Source of the DNA: Simmondsia chinensis | Lineage: Eukaryota; Streptophyta; Magnoliopsida; Caryophyllales; Simmondsiaceae | Assembly (NCBI GenBank): GCA_018398585.1 | Contig: JAGTTD010000010.1 | Span: forward strand, 29,552,638 to 29,616,637 | Direction of reading: 5' to 3' | Length of the DNA stretch: 64,000 nt | In this document: positions 20,951-32,425 of the stretch, in pieces | Layout: every line of letters begins with the position of its first letter | Numbering within the stretch: position 1 is the first letter of the stretch | Notes under the pieces: model-generated | What the model was told of the DNA's origin: nothing | The model's database searches: none | The model's input: only the letters and a program-made list of their open reading frames with translations | Translations under genes and position numbers: made by a program

Positions 20951-22935
20951 AGTTGATCGTTAAGACATTGATATTGAAACTGGGCCCATTATTGAGGAAA
21001 TCTAAATTAAAGGACTTCCTTATTAAAATCCCCAATTGATGGCACATATTTCTTTAGGAACCTTCCATTGATGGCCCTTCGGTGAGTTCTTCTATCTAGG
21101 TCTTGGAGTAAGTAAGGGCATGTTTAGTGATAGAAAACTGTTTCCGGTTTCTATTTCCAATTTTCTTTTTCATTTTCATTTTTCCTTTTCATCTCCAGTT
21201 TTCCTTTTCTAGTTTTGCAACATAGAAAATTGGAAAATGCATTTAAGTGATCCTTGTTTTCCAAATTTTTTGAAAATTGAGAATGATACATAAGTAAAAC
21301 CCGTAAATCCGAAAACTAAATAATACGACTCAAACGCGGTTCGAACAATAATAACTCTGATTTGATAGTTGAAAATGATACGACTAAGTAATACCACAAA
21401 TTAGTCAAACACTATGAAAAAGGAGTACTTCGTATTGAAATAAATTGCAAATATAATCTAAACATACAACGTCTACTCTACCGATTGGTATGATTGTTCA
21501 CAATTGATTGGTAATTACTTGCTGGACATTGTTCATTTGTATTTGTTGGGACATATCCACCTCTACGCCTTCTTTACAATAGGAATACCATTCTCATTAG
21601 GGACCACTGCATCTTTTCTACCATATGTTGCAAATAATGTATCTGCTTTGTCTTCCATTCGAATAAAATTATGTAATGTACAATGCGATATGGGAATCAA
21701 TTTTTGTCACCTAAGCAGATTTCCAACCAAAACTTCAAAAATATATTTCCCTCCATTAGATCTACTGGATGAACTTTCTGCAATTCCATTAGATCTGCGT
21801 TCCATAATTAAAAATGAAAATTGATATGCTATTAAAAAGGATATGATGACACATAATCAAACATACAACTAGAAACTTGAAAAAATGTAAAATAGGACAA
21901 AGCATTAAATTAAAATGTCACAAATAAATTCCGCAAGTTTGTAACTATGATTTCGGAAGCACTAACAAATTCAACTAACACAGTCACTCCACGCTTTATA
22001 ACCAAGATTTGTGGAATTTGATGAACAAAAAAATTAATGTAGTAGGCATGGAGGAGTAAAGAAGGGGATAAAATTGGTAAAGTGTGAAAATATAAAGGAA
22101 CTTTTGGAAAATACAATGCCAAGTTTTGGAAAGAATGGTGCCATTTTTAGAAGAAAAAATTGGAAAACCATTTAAAACTATTTTTCGAATCTGTGAAAGA
22201 TTAAGGACATTTGGAAAACTGTTTTCCAACTTATGGAATTAGAAAACTAGACTGTTAAATATGTTTTCTAGAAAATTTTTTCTGAAAAACTGAAAAATTC
22301 TCTGATACCAATAGGCCCTAAGCTTTTAAAATCCTCTATGACTTTGAATGGACTCTTCAAATTTTGGGGACCATTTCCCAAAGATGCGATTTTTTTGGCC
22401 AATGGGCAGAATCACTTTCTAAACTATGTTTGCCAAATCAAATAACCTAGGTTTGACATTTTCTGTATAGGCTTTGGCCACCCTCGTCTTTTGTTTCTCT
22501 AGCTTATGAAGGGCGTCAAGCCTAACTTGGTCCAAGTTAGCTCATCCATCATAGCTTGCTCATAATCAAGTTCAGAAACCTCCTTTGATGAGCCAGCCTA
22601 ATAGACTGAACTTTGACTTACATTGGGAGTGTAGCATCATGACCATACGATAAGTGGAAGGGGTTGTTCCAGTTGCATCACGTTTCTGTAAGCCTCAAGG
22701 GCATCAAGTAGCAGTTCATGCCACTTTCTAGGATTATCCTCAATCATTTTCTCGCTATTGGCCTTTAGAATATTGTTAGTAGACTCTACTTGGCCATTAG
22801 CTTGTGCATAGCAAGGGATTGAGTTCAAGATTTTAATGCTAAAAATCTTGGTAAACTCCTTAACCTCAGCCCCGTTGGACACAATAGCTTGGTCCATAGT
22901 AATGGTTTTCCAGATTTCAAACCCACATAGGATTA
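20951..22935 (-). pseudogene. Gypsy (Tat-like) integrase, C-terminal part, split by a Harbinger-like insertion
   Basis: Minus-strand frame 22637-22897 carries the integrase core end: DQAIVSNGAEVKEF (second catalytic Asp region shifted to N), 'IPCYAQANGQVESTNN' with the catalytic Glu, and 'KWHELLLDALEAYRN'. Reading leftwards, about 22330-22500 gives a broken post-core segment. The transposon at 21116-22318 interrupts it, and the last integrase residues lie at about 20990-21110. The upstream (N-terminal) core is across the L1 insertion at 24375-24500. It acts, in intact relatives, in cDNA insertion; this copy has stops. Confidence 0.7.
21113..22321. mobile_element. Harbinger-like non-autonomous element, 1.2 kb
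   Basis: The element at 21116-22318 is flanked by TAA on both sides (21113-21115, 22319-22321). Its ends form imperfect inverted repeats: GGGCATGTTTAGTGATAGAAAA against GGGCCTATTGGTATCAGAGAA from the right end. Both subterminal regions are rich in GGAAAACTGTTTTCC-like blocks. The longest frame inside (106 codons, 21504-21824) has no recognised motif, so I treat it as a non-autonomous derivative inserted in the gypsy integrase. Confidence 0.6.
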
Positions 22936-24216
22936 TCCCCTAGTAGCTTGGTGGTCGATTTTGATGGTCTTCTTATTGCAATCCTTATTAAGTATGAAGG
23001 TTTGCCTCAAATTTGCAAAAAATGCTCGGTTTTTTGTCATACTTGCCATGACCTGGATTCTACTCCCCTTGCCCCCCTAATATTATCGGAGCTAAGCAAC
23101 GCCATCGTAACCGGCGGTGAAAGGGAGTTTCAGGTGAGGGGTGGTGACAGAGGCTAATGGCGGTGGACCTGGGACGGTTGGCAACGCTTTTGGGCCAGTG
23201 GAGGGAAGTTTGGGACATGGCCCACTTGGTGGGCCATTTTCTTCAAGGCCCAAGGCAAATGGTGTTGGGCCATGTGTGGCCATTGATAATGGACTGCTGG
23301 GTAATGGGCCTGTGACTTCTCATGGGCTTGCTCTTGTCATTAGGCCGAGCTCTTATGCTGCTGGGCCTCTTCCAGCTATTGCTGCTGGACCTGCTTTGGG
23401 TAATGGGCTATGTGAGATGAGGGCCTCCTTTGCTTCTGATATTGTTGTTAGGCCTTTTGTTGGACCCTTTTATAGTGCAGGGTCTCAAAGTCTGGTTTGT
23501 ACTTAGGCCCAATGCTAGAGAGCCCAATTCACGTGCTAAGGCGTGTTGCTTCCAGCACTCATGGGCTCGTGAGGCGCTGGGCTACTCAAGCCCAGCCCAA
23601 TGTCTAGAGGCACGCTGCCCCCACTACTAGCCTCATCTGGACCATGCCCTAAGACTGGGGGAGCGTGGCCCCTAGTCCAAGGTCCTCCTCCCCCTTTTGC
23701 ACAGGTTTGTTCCTCTACGACTCAGATAGATGGTGCTGATCTGCTCCAGGTTTGGGTAGGGATCGCTTGGAACCTTTGGGTCTCTTTGACTTTCGCATCT
23801 CTACGGCTTCCTCTCCTTAGATTAGGATGGATTTCCCTTCCATCCTTGCCGTGACTATTATGGCTCAGACTCCTCCTGCTTGGACTAACAAGCCTTTACC
23901 ATATATTATGAACCGTGAGGCTAACATTCCCAGTATTGCTCCAGTGGGCCGGCCTACTGGTTAGGATAGTTTGGCGACCTTATCCTCTTCTTCAGTTGTT
24001 TGTTCTCAAGCTATGACTCATGCTGCTTCTACTGATATCGTTAACCCAGGATGGACTATTGTTACTTCGTCCTCTCACCATTTGCACCGTGCTGAGAATC
24101 GGATGACTCGAGCAACCTCCAGAGCTGTTGCTTTTGGGGGTTGGCCCCTTTTTTCTTTCCCTTTTTTTCCTTTTATTTTTATGCTTGTAGGAATAAGTCT
24201 TATATATCTTCCCCCT

Positions 24217-24253
<37 letters not shown>

Positions 24254-24375
24254 GTTTGGCTTTGCCTTGTTGTTTGGCATTGTTTTGCTTTTGCTTTGTT
24301 TAGTCCATAGGATTGGGATTTGTCTTGGGATATGCCCTACGTCTTCTGTACTTTCTTTTTCAGAAAAATAAAATA
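22935..24375 (+). mobile_element. L1 LINE ORF1 fragment inserted in gypsy integrase
   Basis: Plus-strand frames start with the C-terminal end of a plant L1 ORF1 nucleic-acid-binding domain: 'LIAILIKYEGLPQICKKC' at 22975-23030, then a Cys-His knuckle (CSVFCHTCHDL). A long Gly/Pro-rich linker follows (23140-23850), then 'GWTIVTSSSHH' (24050-24085). The 3' side has a poly(C) run and ends in GAAAAATAAAAT at about 24360-24373, a short A-rich tail. Most of ORF2 is missing, so the element is internally deleted. It separates the gypsy integrase segment ending KWVEAKLYKN (minus, about 24420) from the core at 22.6-22.9 kb. I could not define a TSD. Confidence 0.65.
24218..24248. repeat. Poly(C) homopolymer, about 31 C
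   Basis: An uninterrupted C run lies in the 3' region of the L1 fragment. A second C run (40814-40835, 22 C) lies in the RTE insertion at 40.4-41.1 kb. Confidence 0.9.
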
Positions 24376-25150
24376 CACACTTACCTACCAAAACAATATT
24401 GATGTTCTTATATAATTTAGCCTCCACCCATTTCCTGAAGTAATATGTGGCCACAAGGATGTAAGAGTGTTGCTTGCTAGAAGGAGGGTTAATCTCTCAT
24501 ATGATTTCCATTGCCCATCCTCGAAAGGGCCATGCTTTGACAATAGCATGCATCTTATTTTCAAGGATTCTTAATATATGACCATGTCTTTGGCATGCTC
24601 TGACCTTTGGCATACTTAATGCAATCATTGATGGCCAATAATAGCCATAATGTTAGGTGAGCCAATATATCTTATTGCCAACCAAATGGGATCCGCATGT
24701 ACCCTCATGGGCTCCTACCGTCACTAGCATTGATTTGTCTAAGTCTACACACTTGAGAAGTACTCCACTAGAGTCCCTATTGTGTAACTCTCCAAATTCA
24801 TCATCTAGATGGAACTATGAGCTCTCATTTTTATTTTTTCTGTCTTTAACATAATCATAAGGATTCTTCAAGTAATTCATTAAGCGTATCCTCTGATCCT
24901 CACCTCAACTTCTGATAGATTGATGTTTTTCAAAGCAATCGAAGTGTTTACTTGTGATGACTTTGCTCTTAGCACTGAAGGACTTAGAGAATTCATTGTC
25001 ATGGTCTAAAACTTTAGTCTTGATGACCATAGTTTCCTCACACCAAGTCCTAGTTAGCTTGTATCCTGAGGCTAACTAAGCCAAGTCATTGGTTGCTTTA
25101 TTTTGCTCTCAAGGCATTTGTTCAAACTGAACACTGAAAAACTTACTTAA
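24376..25150 (-). pseudogene. Gypsy integrase N-terminal part
   Basis: Minus-strand fragments carry 'YYFRKWVEAKLYKNINI' at 24400-24450, the segment after the first catalytic Asp of the integrase core. It stops where the L1 insert begins. Sequence from 24460 to 25150 is degenerate but lies where the zinc-binding N-terminal domain and the RNase H-integrase linker should be. No continuous frame remains. Confidence 0.55.
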
Positions 25151-26220
25151 TAGCTCTTGCACCATTGAGATGTACTTGTTCAAGGTATCACTCAAACACT
25201 GAAATTCCCCTTTTACTTGGCTAATGACCAATTGCAAATTTCCTCTTATAGTAACATTATTACATTTCTAGGAGAGTCTGCAAGCCTATGATTAATGCCT
25301 CGTACTCTACCATGTTGTTGAAACACTTGCCAACCGAGGTAACAACTAACATAGTGATGATCCCAGTGGGGGATTCAATCACAATCTCAACTTCAAAGCT
25401 TGAATTGGTCCTTGATCTAACAAATTATAACTTCCAAGGGACCATTTCCATTACCAAGAGCTGGTCTGGCTCATAGACCAAGCCAATGTGAATGTTCAAA
25501 TGGGTAGCTTAAAAGTCTACTTAGGCTTGGCCTTTGATTGACTTTTGTGATATATCTACCAATTCAAACTGAAGTAGAGTACTAGTCCACTTGTTCAATC
25601 TTCCTTTCATCAAAGGTCTATCTAGCATGTACATAAGGACATCTGTTTGAGCAACCAAGTATATAGTAAATGCTAAGAAGTAATGTCTCAATTCTACAGA
25701 TGCATAGAATAGAGATAGACATAATTTCACGATAGAGGAATACTTTATTTCACATTCATTCAAAATATGGCTTAAGTAGAATATAGCTTATTCAAACCCT
25801 TGCTCATTATCTTGTACAAGCAAACAACCAATTGATTCATTAGAAATAGATACATAAATCTTCAGAGGTTTGCCTTGTTATGGCGGAATCAACACTTGCG
25901 GCCTAATCATGTACTCCTTGATGGCCTCAAAAGCTACTTGGTGTGGCTCCTCGCACTTGAAGACTTTCTTAGACTTGAGTCTCAATAGTGGAGAGAAGAC
26001 CTTGATTTTCCCTATAACGTTTGAAATGAAGTGTATAAGAAATTAACATGCCCTACGAAGCGTTGAAACTCCTTTTTGCTTGAAGGTGTTTTGGCCTTTT
26101 GAATGGCCATCATCTTATTTATGTCCACCTTAATGCCCCTTTAGTGTATTAGAAATCCAAGAAACTTTCCAGCGCGCATGCCAAAGGTACATTTTAATGT
26201 GTCATCTTGAGGTTATGACT
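25150..26220 (-). pseudogene. Gypsy RNase H region
   Basis: Reading leftwards from the RT, broken frames give the palm/thumb segment ('FLDF' near 26150, 'KRSFNAS' near 26055) and then RNase H pieces. Frame 25521-25763 includes 'ASVELRHYFLAFTIYLVAQTDVLMYML' and 'GRLNKWTSTLLQFELVDI', which match the RNase H stretch following the third catalytic residue in Tat-type elements ('RHY...I.V.T..PL...L..P...GR...W...L.EFD'). Many stops are present. Confidence 0.65.
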
Positions 26221-26227
26221 CCTCATT

Positions 26228-26803
26228 CTAAGGAGCTCCCCTCTTTAGTCTTTCCAAGTGTTTGGCTTGGGACTTTGATTTGACCATGATGTCATCTATG
26301 TAGACTTCCATGGTCTTACTGATGAGATCATGAAAGATCATGTTCATGGCTCTCTGGTAGGTGGCACAAGCGTTCATCAAGCCTAATGGCATAGCCATCC
26401 ACTCAAAGGTCCCTATTGATCCAGGATATCTAAATGCTGTTTTGTGGGTACCCTCTAAAGCAATCATAACTTGGTAGTACCCACCGCCATCCATAAAGGA
26501 TAAGACCTCATGCCTCGAGGCTGAATCGATGAGCACATCAACTATTGGCATCAGTTATTCGTCCTTAGCGGTGGTTGCATTCAGATTTCTGAAATCAATA
26601 TAGACTATGATGTTGCCATTCTTTTTGATAACATGAACAATATTTTCCGACCATTCGACATACTTGACAGTCCTGATGAATTTGGCCTTTAAGAGTCTCT
26701 TAATCTCTTCTTTTACCAAATCAATTATTTCTTGGAACGTCCTTCTCGAGGCTTGAATTATGGGCTTCGAGCCTGACTTGATAGGAAGCCTAAGCTCAAG
26801 CAC
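26228..26803 (-). pseudogene. Gypsy (Tat/Ogre-like) reverse transcriptase
   Basis: Two frames (26555-26803 and 26228-26551) are collinear and separated by one in-frame stop at 26552-26554. They hold RT blocks in order: 'LRLPIKSGSKPIIQASRR', 'EEIKRLLKAKFIRTVKY', 'KNGNIIVYIDFRNLN', 'SFMDGGGYYQVMI', 'KTAFRYPGSIGTFEWMAMP', 'ACATYQRAMNMIFHD' and the intact catalytic box VYIDDIMVKS. The sequence style (AMPLGLMNA, ATYQRAMN, FHDLI) is that of the Tat/Ogre/Athila branch, not chromoviruses. In the element it would copy RNA into cDNA; the stop makes this copy inactive. Confidence 0.88.
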
Positions 26804-27330
26804 CTATCTATTTAGGCTACGCATTTCATAATGATCCCGAGCAAAGTAGTCCTTGAACTCAAAACGCAAATTCAAATACTACTTTCTCCACTCTTAAAAA
26901 AGTAGAGCACTCAGATAGATAAGTCTTGGGTCTTCTGTTGAGCCCAGGTTGACCTCGAGGAGGGGATCTAGAACTTCATCCCTTAGATCCTCCATCTTAG
27001 TTGGTGCTTCTCTGAAGTCAGATAGCTCAAGCTCTTTTTCTTGTGTCATTTGGTCTTCAAGGCCATTTTTAACAATTGGCTGCTCAGCCCATAGTTGGCC
27101 CTCAGCATGCTAAGCCACGAGCTTTGCTATGGTTGAGGAAATGACCCTCTAGGCCACTACTGGGAGGTCCTGGCTCCTCTGCACAAGGCTTCTGGTGTGC
27201 CTTGCAAGTCTCCTTCATCTAGAAGGGCACTCATGCATCCCTAGAAGTCAAAGTTTTCTGACTCTACATCCATCTGATCAACCTCAGCTTCAGTTAGCGA
27301 GCTGTCAAGGATTTTTATTGTTTTTTGGTG

Positions 27331-27880
27331 TTAGGCAGACTGAGGAGTGGTCCTTTTGACATCTAGTGGTCCCATGCCATCTTTGTAGAACTTTGCCTCA
27401 ACATAATTATAGCAAGCCATGAATGGCTTGTTATCTTCCGTAACAGCCTTAGATTTGTCATGATTCCAAAAGATTAACAACTGGTAAAGTGAAGAAGGGA
27501 TACAATAATTGGCATGTAACCAATCTCTCCCAAGCAAAGTATTGTAGCTTGAGGAAGTATCCACTACAACAAAGGCTATTAGAGTGCTTAAGCTGCCAAC
27601 ATTGAACTCAGTGAGGATGACCCCTTCAGACTTAATGGTGGCTAGAAGAGCCACAGAATTCTACATCTGAAGTAATCAAGTCATCTTGAGATTTACCAAT
27701 GACCCCCAACATATAGAAGGTAATACGTTGATGGCGGCTCCATTATCCACCACGTCCCTATTCATCAGGATACCATCAAATTTGGCTTCGATGTATAGAG
27801 GTTTAATGTGTTTATTGGCAATATTAGGCTCATCAAACATCAACTTCATTATGTCAAGAGTGTCATTAGTTGACTTGGAC
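27331..27880 (-). pseudogene. Gypsy retropepsin-like protease
   Basis: Frame 27331-27654 carries 'LSTLIAFVVVDTSSSYNTLLGRDWLHANYCIPSSLYQ', the flap-to-C-terminal part of Tat-type proteases, ending with 'FMACYNYVEAKFYKDGMGPLDV'. Upstream on the minus strand, near 27755-27735, the active-site segment reads VVDNGAAINVLPS. The usual D-(S/T)-G is D-N-G here, which should abolish activity. A stop lies between the two pieces. Confidence 0.75.
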
Positions 27881-27899
27881 GTTAGGTTTTAAGTTTAAA

Positions 27900-28942
27900 A
27901 GACAAAGGGTCCAGGTTGCCTTTGATAGCTACTCCTTCAGCTACAAGTTCCACCTAGGGATCTTCGTCTGAGGCTATCACATCTCCCTCGAGGCCTTCTT
28001 GAGCATTAGTTGCCATAAACTCCAAGGGAAGGAGCAGGGTAGTTTTAACATCAACCTTCTTAGGGAGTGTTTAAAACTGTATTTGGATCCCTTGATTTGT
28101 TTCTTTCTTAGGATTGCCATCCATTGGCACATCCTGATCTTCCTTTTAAGGGCTGACATCAATTAGCATGCCCTGATCTAGAGGTTGGTCCTTTGGCTTA
28201 ACCCCCAGAGTCTGAGATTCCTCCATAGTTTGGGGGAAATCTTCTTCGTGAAAATTATTCTCTATGCCAGACCGTGTTTGCTTGACACAGTCCAGAGGTT
28301 TCACTAACTTGATGCCGAGGGGACTGTATGCTTCCTCATCATATGATGATCTTTGATTCTTGCAAGCCTAATCCCACCAAGATTCTTTTCCTTTAAAATA
28401 TGAGAGACTAGTCCATCTCTCAAGCTTTTTGCGTGGCTCACCTTTACTAGTAGTGGCTAAAGGTTTAGGTTCAGTAACTAGATATTCGAGATCCATAGGC
28501 CTAGTGTGCATACCATTATGGACTCTGTCCTCTTCTTCAGAGGGCTTAGTCAAGCAAGTGTCAAGCAAGGCTGTTCATTGTGCTACTTTCTTTTGCAGTT
28601 GCCTTCTCTTTTGAGTTCGAATAAGGCTGAAGGGACTTGCATCCTCTTGTCTAAGGTGGTTCCTTCTCTAAATGTTACCAAAATGGACCCTAGAAGGCTA
28701 GTGTCTTGAGTAGTGTCCACATTAAGCAGGTGGTATTTTGGATTTCTCTTTGGGCGCCCAATCCTTATGATGATCTGAGCCTTTGAGGTGAGAACTCAAG
28801 AAGGTCCAGTCAGTGAAGCCTTCTTAAAGGGAGTCGGCATTTTCCTTGGGTCAAGGCTCGGCTTCTTCATTTCAAATACCAACTTGTGACTACAGCCTCC
28901 ACAAAGGTCATGAGTGAGGGGTATGAGTTTTTTTGATGCCTG
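27900..28942 (-). pseudogene. Gypsy gag-pol linker region, decayed
   Basis: Several short minus-strand frames (27977-28162, 28368-28568) lie where the sequence between nucleocapsid and protease belongs. They show no identifiable motifs. The region is bounded on the right by the hAT insertion, with gag on the far side of it. Confidence 0.4.
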
Positions 28943-28989
28943 CTTCTTAGTAGGGGTGCGCAAATGCATCCAAAAATCTGAAAACCCGA

Positions 28990-29135
28990 AGACCCGAACC
29001 GTATCCAATCTAAAAAAATTGGGTAACCAACCCGATAATAGCTGGTTAGGGTATACTCGACCCACTCATATTCAAATATCAGGTCGGGTACGGATATCAC
29101 TTTTGAAATTTCAAGGGTATCCGATCCGCCCGATA
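28990..29135 (+). repeat. hAT left subterminal repeats
   Basis: Degenerate short motifs of the CCCGA/GGGTA type (ACCCGAACCGTATCC, GGGTAACCAACCCG, GGGTATACTCGACCC, GGGTACGGATATC, GGGTATCCGATCCG) cluster within 150 bp of the left end. They mirror the right-end cluster. In hAT elements such clusters are transposase-binding sites. Confidence 0.65.
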
Positions 29136-29170
29136 TAGGTATATATTATCTTCTTGTAATAGAAGCAAAT

Positions 29171-29245
29171 AGGTGTTGTAGCATAGTTGGTGAAGGTGCA
29201 TTTTGGAGTTCCGCGAGGTCACAGGTTCGACGCCTGGCAAGTGCA
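29171..29245 (+). other. tRNA-like sequence with A and B boxes inside the hAT
   Basis: TAGCATAGTTGG (29179-29190) resembles the Pol III A box and GGTTCGACGCC (29224-29234) is a perfect match to the B-box consensus, spaced as in a tRNA gene. Around the B box a T-arm can form (ACAGG/CCTGG, four of five pairs, 7-nt loop). The anticodon arm is not convincing. It could be a tRNA-derived SINE head or tRNA pseudogene captured in the 5' part of the element. Confidence 0.5.
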
Positions 29246-29542
29246 CAATTCAGCATATTTTTTCCTTATTCTCCTTATTTTTTCCTTATTTAGCGAGAGT
29301 CTTATCCCTAAAAACCCTAATTTTTTTTCTTTTCCCCCCCTTCACATTTAGTATTAGTGCACCCAAATTTTTTTTTTTTTTTTTTTTTTGTGCCTCCCTC
29401 CACCTCTCTCTCTCCCCCCAATTAGTGTTCAACATTTACCATTGCTCACTACCGGATAATACTAGGTATACTATTCTCTCTCCTTTTTATTCTTATGTCA
29501 TCATTTAATTTTTATTTTTAATTATTTTTTCATCTTGTATAG

Positions 29543-31733
29543 ATGTCATCCTCTACAATTAATAAAAACGATTCAACAATGGGCGATAGTTTTTCATCAC
29601 CAAATTTTTCTCCCGATATTGGTTCTTCTCCAACTTCTACACCTTCGGTAATAGATGATACTCCAAAGAGTAGTACGCACCAACAAGATTCTGCTAGAAA
29701 AGGTAAAAGAAAACGGTCCCCTTTTTGGGATCATTTTAGCAAGATCCCTCTTAAGGAAGGGGAAACCTCATCTGATTAAAGAGCTGAATGCATGTACTGT
29801 AAGAAAGATATTAGTGCGTGTTCTAAAAGTGGAACTACTGCAATTAAAAATCACTTACTTAGGTGTAAGGAGTACCCACCTAATATTGACAAGTCACAAA
29901 AGCTTATATCTTTGACAAAAATAGAGCCATGCAGTGATCAAGAAACCGGGGTTATGAAATTAGCTAAAGTTGAATTATTCAAATTTAAGCAAGAAGTTGC
30001 TAGGGAAGCGTTGGCTACAATGGTAATATTGGATGAGTTACCTTTTAAAAATGTGGAACGTGAGGGCTTTAGAATTTTTTGCCAGGCTATGCAACCGAAT
30101 TTTGTCATTCCTTCACGTTGGACCGTTGCTAGAGATTGCTTTAGTCTTTATACAGAGGAGAGGAAAAAGATGAAGCAATTCTTTAAAAACTGTTCTTCGA
30201 GAGTTTGTCTCACTACTGATACTTGGACATCTTGTCAAAATTTAAGTTATATGTGTCTCACAGCTCATTTTGTTGATAGTAACTGGAAATTACATACAAA
30301 AATTGTGAATTTTTGTCCAATCTCTGGTCATGCTGGAGAAGTGATTGGGAAAGCTGTAGAGAGATGTTTGATTGATTGGGGGATTGATAATGTTTTAACC
30401 ATTACAGTGGATAATGCAAGCTCAAATAATGTGGGAATTCAATACTTGAGAAGAAGACTTAATAACTGGAAAGGCACTGTCCTAAAGGGTGAATCTTTGC
30501 ACATAAGATGTATTGCACATATTCTGAGTCTCACGGTTAAGGAAGGCTTAAAGGAGTTAAATGATTCTATTACGAGAATTCGTTATGCTGTCAAATTTGT
30601 GAGGTCATCTCCAACTAGACTTCAAAAGTTTAAGTCGTGTGCAACAAGAAAAGATAGATTCCAAAAGTCTTATTTGCTTAGATGTTGAAACTCGGTGGAA
30701 TTCAACATACTTGATGTTATCATCAGCATTGACATTTCGAAGCGCATTTGATTTGTTGGAAACTCTTGATAGCAAATACAAATCAGAACTTGATAAGCAC
30801 TTTTGTGTACCTATTTGTGATGATTGGGATCATGTTCAATCATTATTGCCTTTTCTGAAAATTTTTTATGAGGCGACTTTGAGGCTATCAGGATCTTTAT
30901 ATGTAACAACAAATTTGTATTTGCAAGAGATTGTTGGCATTAGGGTGATGATTAATAGGAAATGTGTCAGTGATAATAATAATAATAATAATATAAAAAT
31001 GATGGCTCATGGCATGAAAAAAAAGCATGATAAGTACTGGGCAAATATTGATAATGTCAATCTCTTGCTCTATATTGCTGTGATACTTGATCCTAGACGT
31101 AAAATGCAATATGTTAACTGGGCAATTGATCAACAATATGATTTTGATGTTGCTTGTAAGTTGCTTGGAAAGGTTACGATTACTTTAGTTTCCTTATTTG
31201 AGTTTTATGGTGCGAAACATGAGTCTTCCTTGAGTGTAACGCGAACAACTTCTGCTAGTATTGATTTGACTGATAGAGAAATTGAGAATATGGATGATGT
31301 GAATGAATTGATGGAGTATGAGTTCGAAAAGCAAGCAAGCATGCAAATGACTTCAAATAAGAAAGGTGAGTTGGATAAATATTTGGAGGAGGATAGAGAA
31401 ATTAGTCCAAAGATATTTGACATTTTGGGTTGGTGGAAAAAGCGTGCAGACATGTTCCCTATTCTTGCCCTGATTGCGAGGGATGTATTGGCTATACCAG
31501 TTTCAACAGTAGTATCTGAATCTGCATTTAGCACCGGAGGTCGAGTGCTTGATTCTTTCCGTAGTTCTCTTACTTCAAGAATGGTAGAAGCTCTTATATG
31601 TTCGCAGGACTGGCTACGATCTACTTCTGAACCACTTATCGTGGAGGAAAGTATTGAAGAAGTTGAAAATTTTGAATCAGGTGATATACTTATTCGTTTA
31701 CATGTAATAAGTTTTTATAGTTATAACATGTAA
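29543..31733 (+). pseudogene. hAT transposase (BED finger, RNase H-like core, hATC)
   Basis: The frame starts just after a TTTTCATCTTGTATAG acceptor-like sequence. Order: Ser/Thr-rich N-terminus; a BED zinc finger (WDHFSKI at about 29728, CMYCKK at about 29793, HLLRC at about 29858); the catalytic core with LTTDTWTSCQNLSYMCL (first Asp, 30215) and VDNASSNN (second Asp, 30410); 'DVETRWNSTYLML' (30680); and the C-terminal hATC dimerisation block (VLAIPVSTVVSESAFSTGGR, 31484-31545). There are two lesions: an in-frame TAA at 29777-29779, in the BED finger, and a one-step frameshift near 30636-30640. The last codons probably run into a 3' intron (GT near 31681, TTGTATAG at about 31775). In intact relatives it excises and re-inserts the element. 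Confidence 0.9.
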
Positions 31734-32234
31734 AAACTCAATATTGGCTAATTAAATTCTTGTTTTCTTTTTGTATAGAGATGGCAGGTATCCTTCGTGA
31801 GCAACCTATTCTTTTTAACTATGATTGAAGACTTGTATTCACTATTCAAGCATCAACAATCTCATTTTTGCGCATTTATTTTATTGTTTTTGGTTGAACT
31901 TTTATGAACGGAAGAATTTTGTTATGTAATATTGAACTTCTGATTTTTATTTTTTTTAGGTTTATTTGACTAGAGTTAATGTTGAACTAAAAGTCTTAGA
32001 TCTTTAATTTATTTGTCATGTTGATTTTAAGATGTTTCAAGGGTTTGTGATCATCAAAGTATGGTGATTTCTATATTATCTCTGTTTAATTTTTAAATAA
32101 ATTACACATGGAGAGATGTTATAATAGTTTTATAAATAATATTTAATTGGGTGTTATTGTCTTGATTTACATATGAATTCATTGTATATTAGTGGAAAAT
32201 TTAGGTTCTTTATAAAATCAAATTTGTGAGAAAT

Positions 32235-32410
32235 GTCAATCAAATGGGTGGGTACCTGACCCGACATGATCCGACCCGATATTTTAGGGTATCCGATTGA
32301 TCTGGGTACCCGATTTTTTGGATCACATTATGGGTAATCATTTTGATCATTTTGACGTTTTAGGTACCCGACCCGAAATGCATTTCGAGTAGGGTACCCG
32401 ACCCATGCTC
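32235..32410 (+). repeat. hAT right subterminal repeats
   Basis: Several copies of GGGTACCCGA / GGGTACCTGACCCG / GGTATCCGAT lie at about 32250-32410, plus an ATGCATTTCGAGT stretch mirroring the left side. They are inverted relative to the left cluster. Confidence 0.7.
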
Positions 32411-32425
32411 ACCCCTACTTCTTAG

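Larger units (their letters stand above)
28943..32425 (+). mobile_element. hAT (Ac-like) transposon, near complete
   Basis: The element (28951-32417, 3467 bp) is flanked by a perfect 8-bp target duplication CTTCTTAG at 28943-28950 and 32418-32425. Its ends form a terminal inverted repeat: TAGGGGTGCGCAAATGCAT on the left against TAGGGGTGAGCATGGGTCG, the reverse complement of the right. An 8-bp TSD and TAGGGGTG-type ends are diagnostic of plant hAT elements. It carries a transposase frame on the plus strand and GGGTACCCGACCCG-like subterminal repeats. It sits between gypsy gag and the rest of pol. Confidence 0.92.

Noticed and set aside
21504..21824. 106-codon frame inside the Harbinger-like element
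   Set aside because: No transposase or Myb-like motif; the length is within what AT-rich sequence gives by chance.
24200..24454. Minus frame with a poly-Gly end
   Set aside because: The Gly run is the poly(C) tract; only the KWVEAKLYKN part is real gypsy integrase and is annotated as such.
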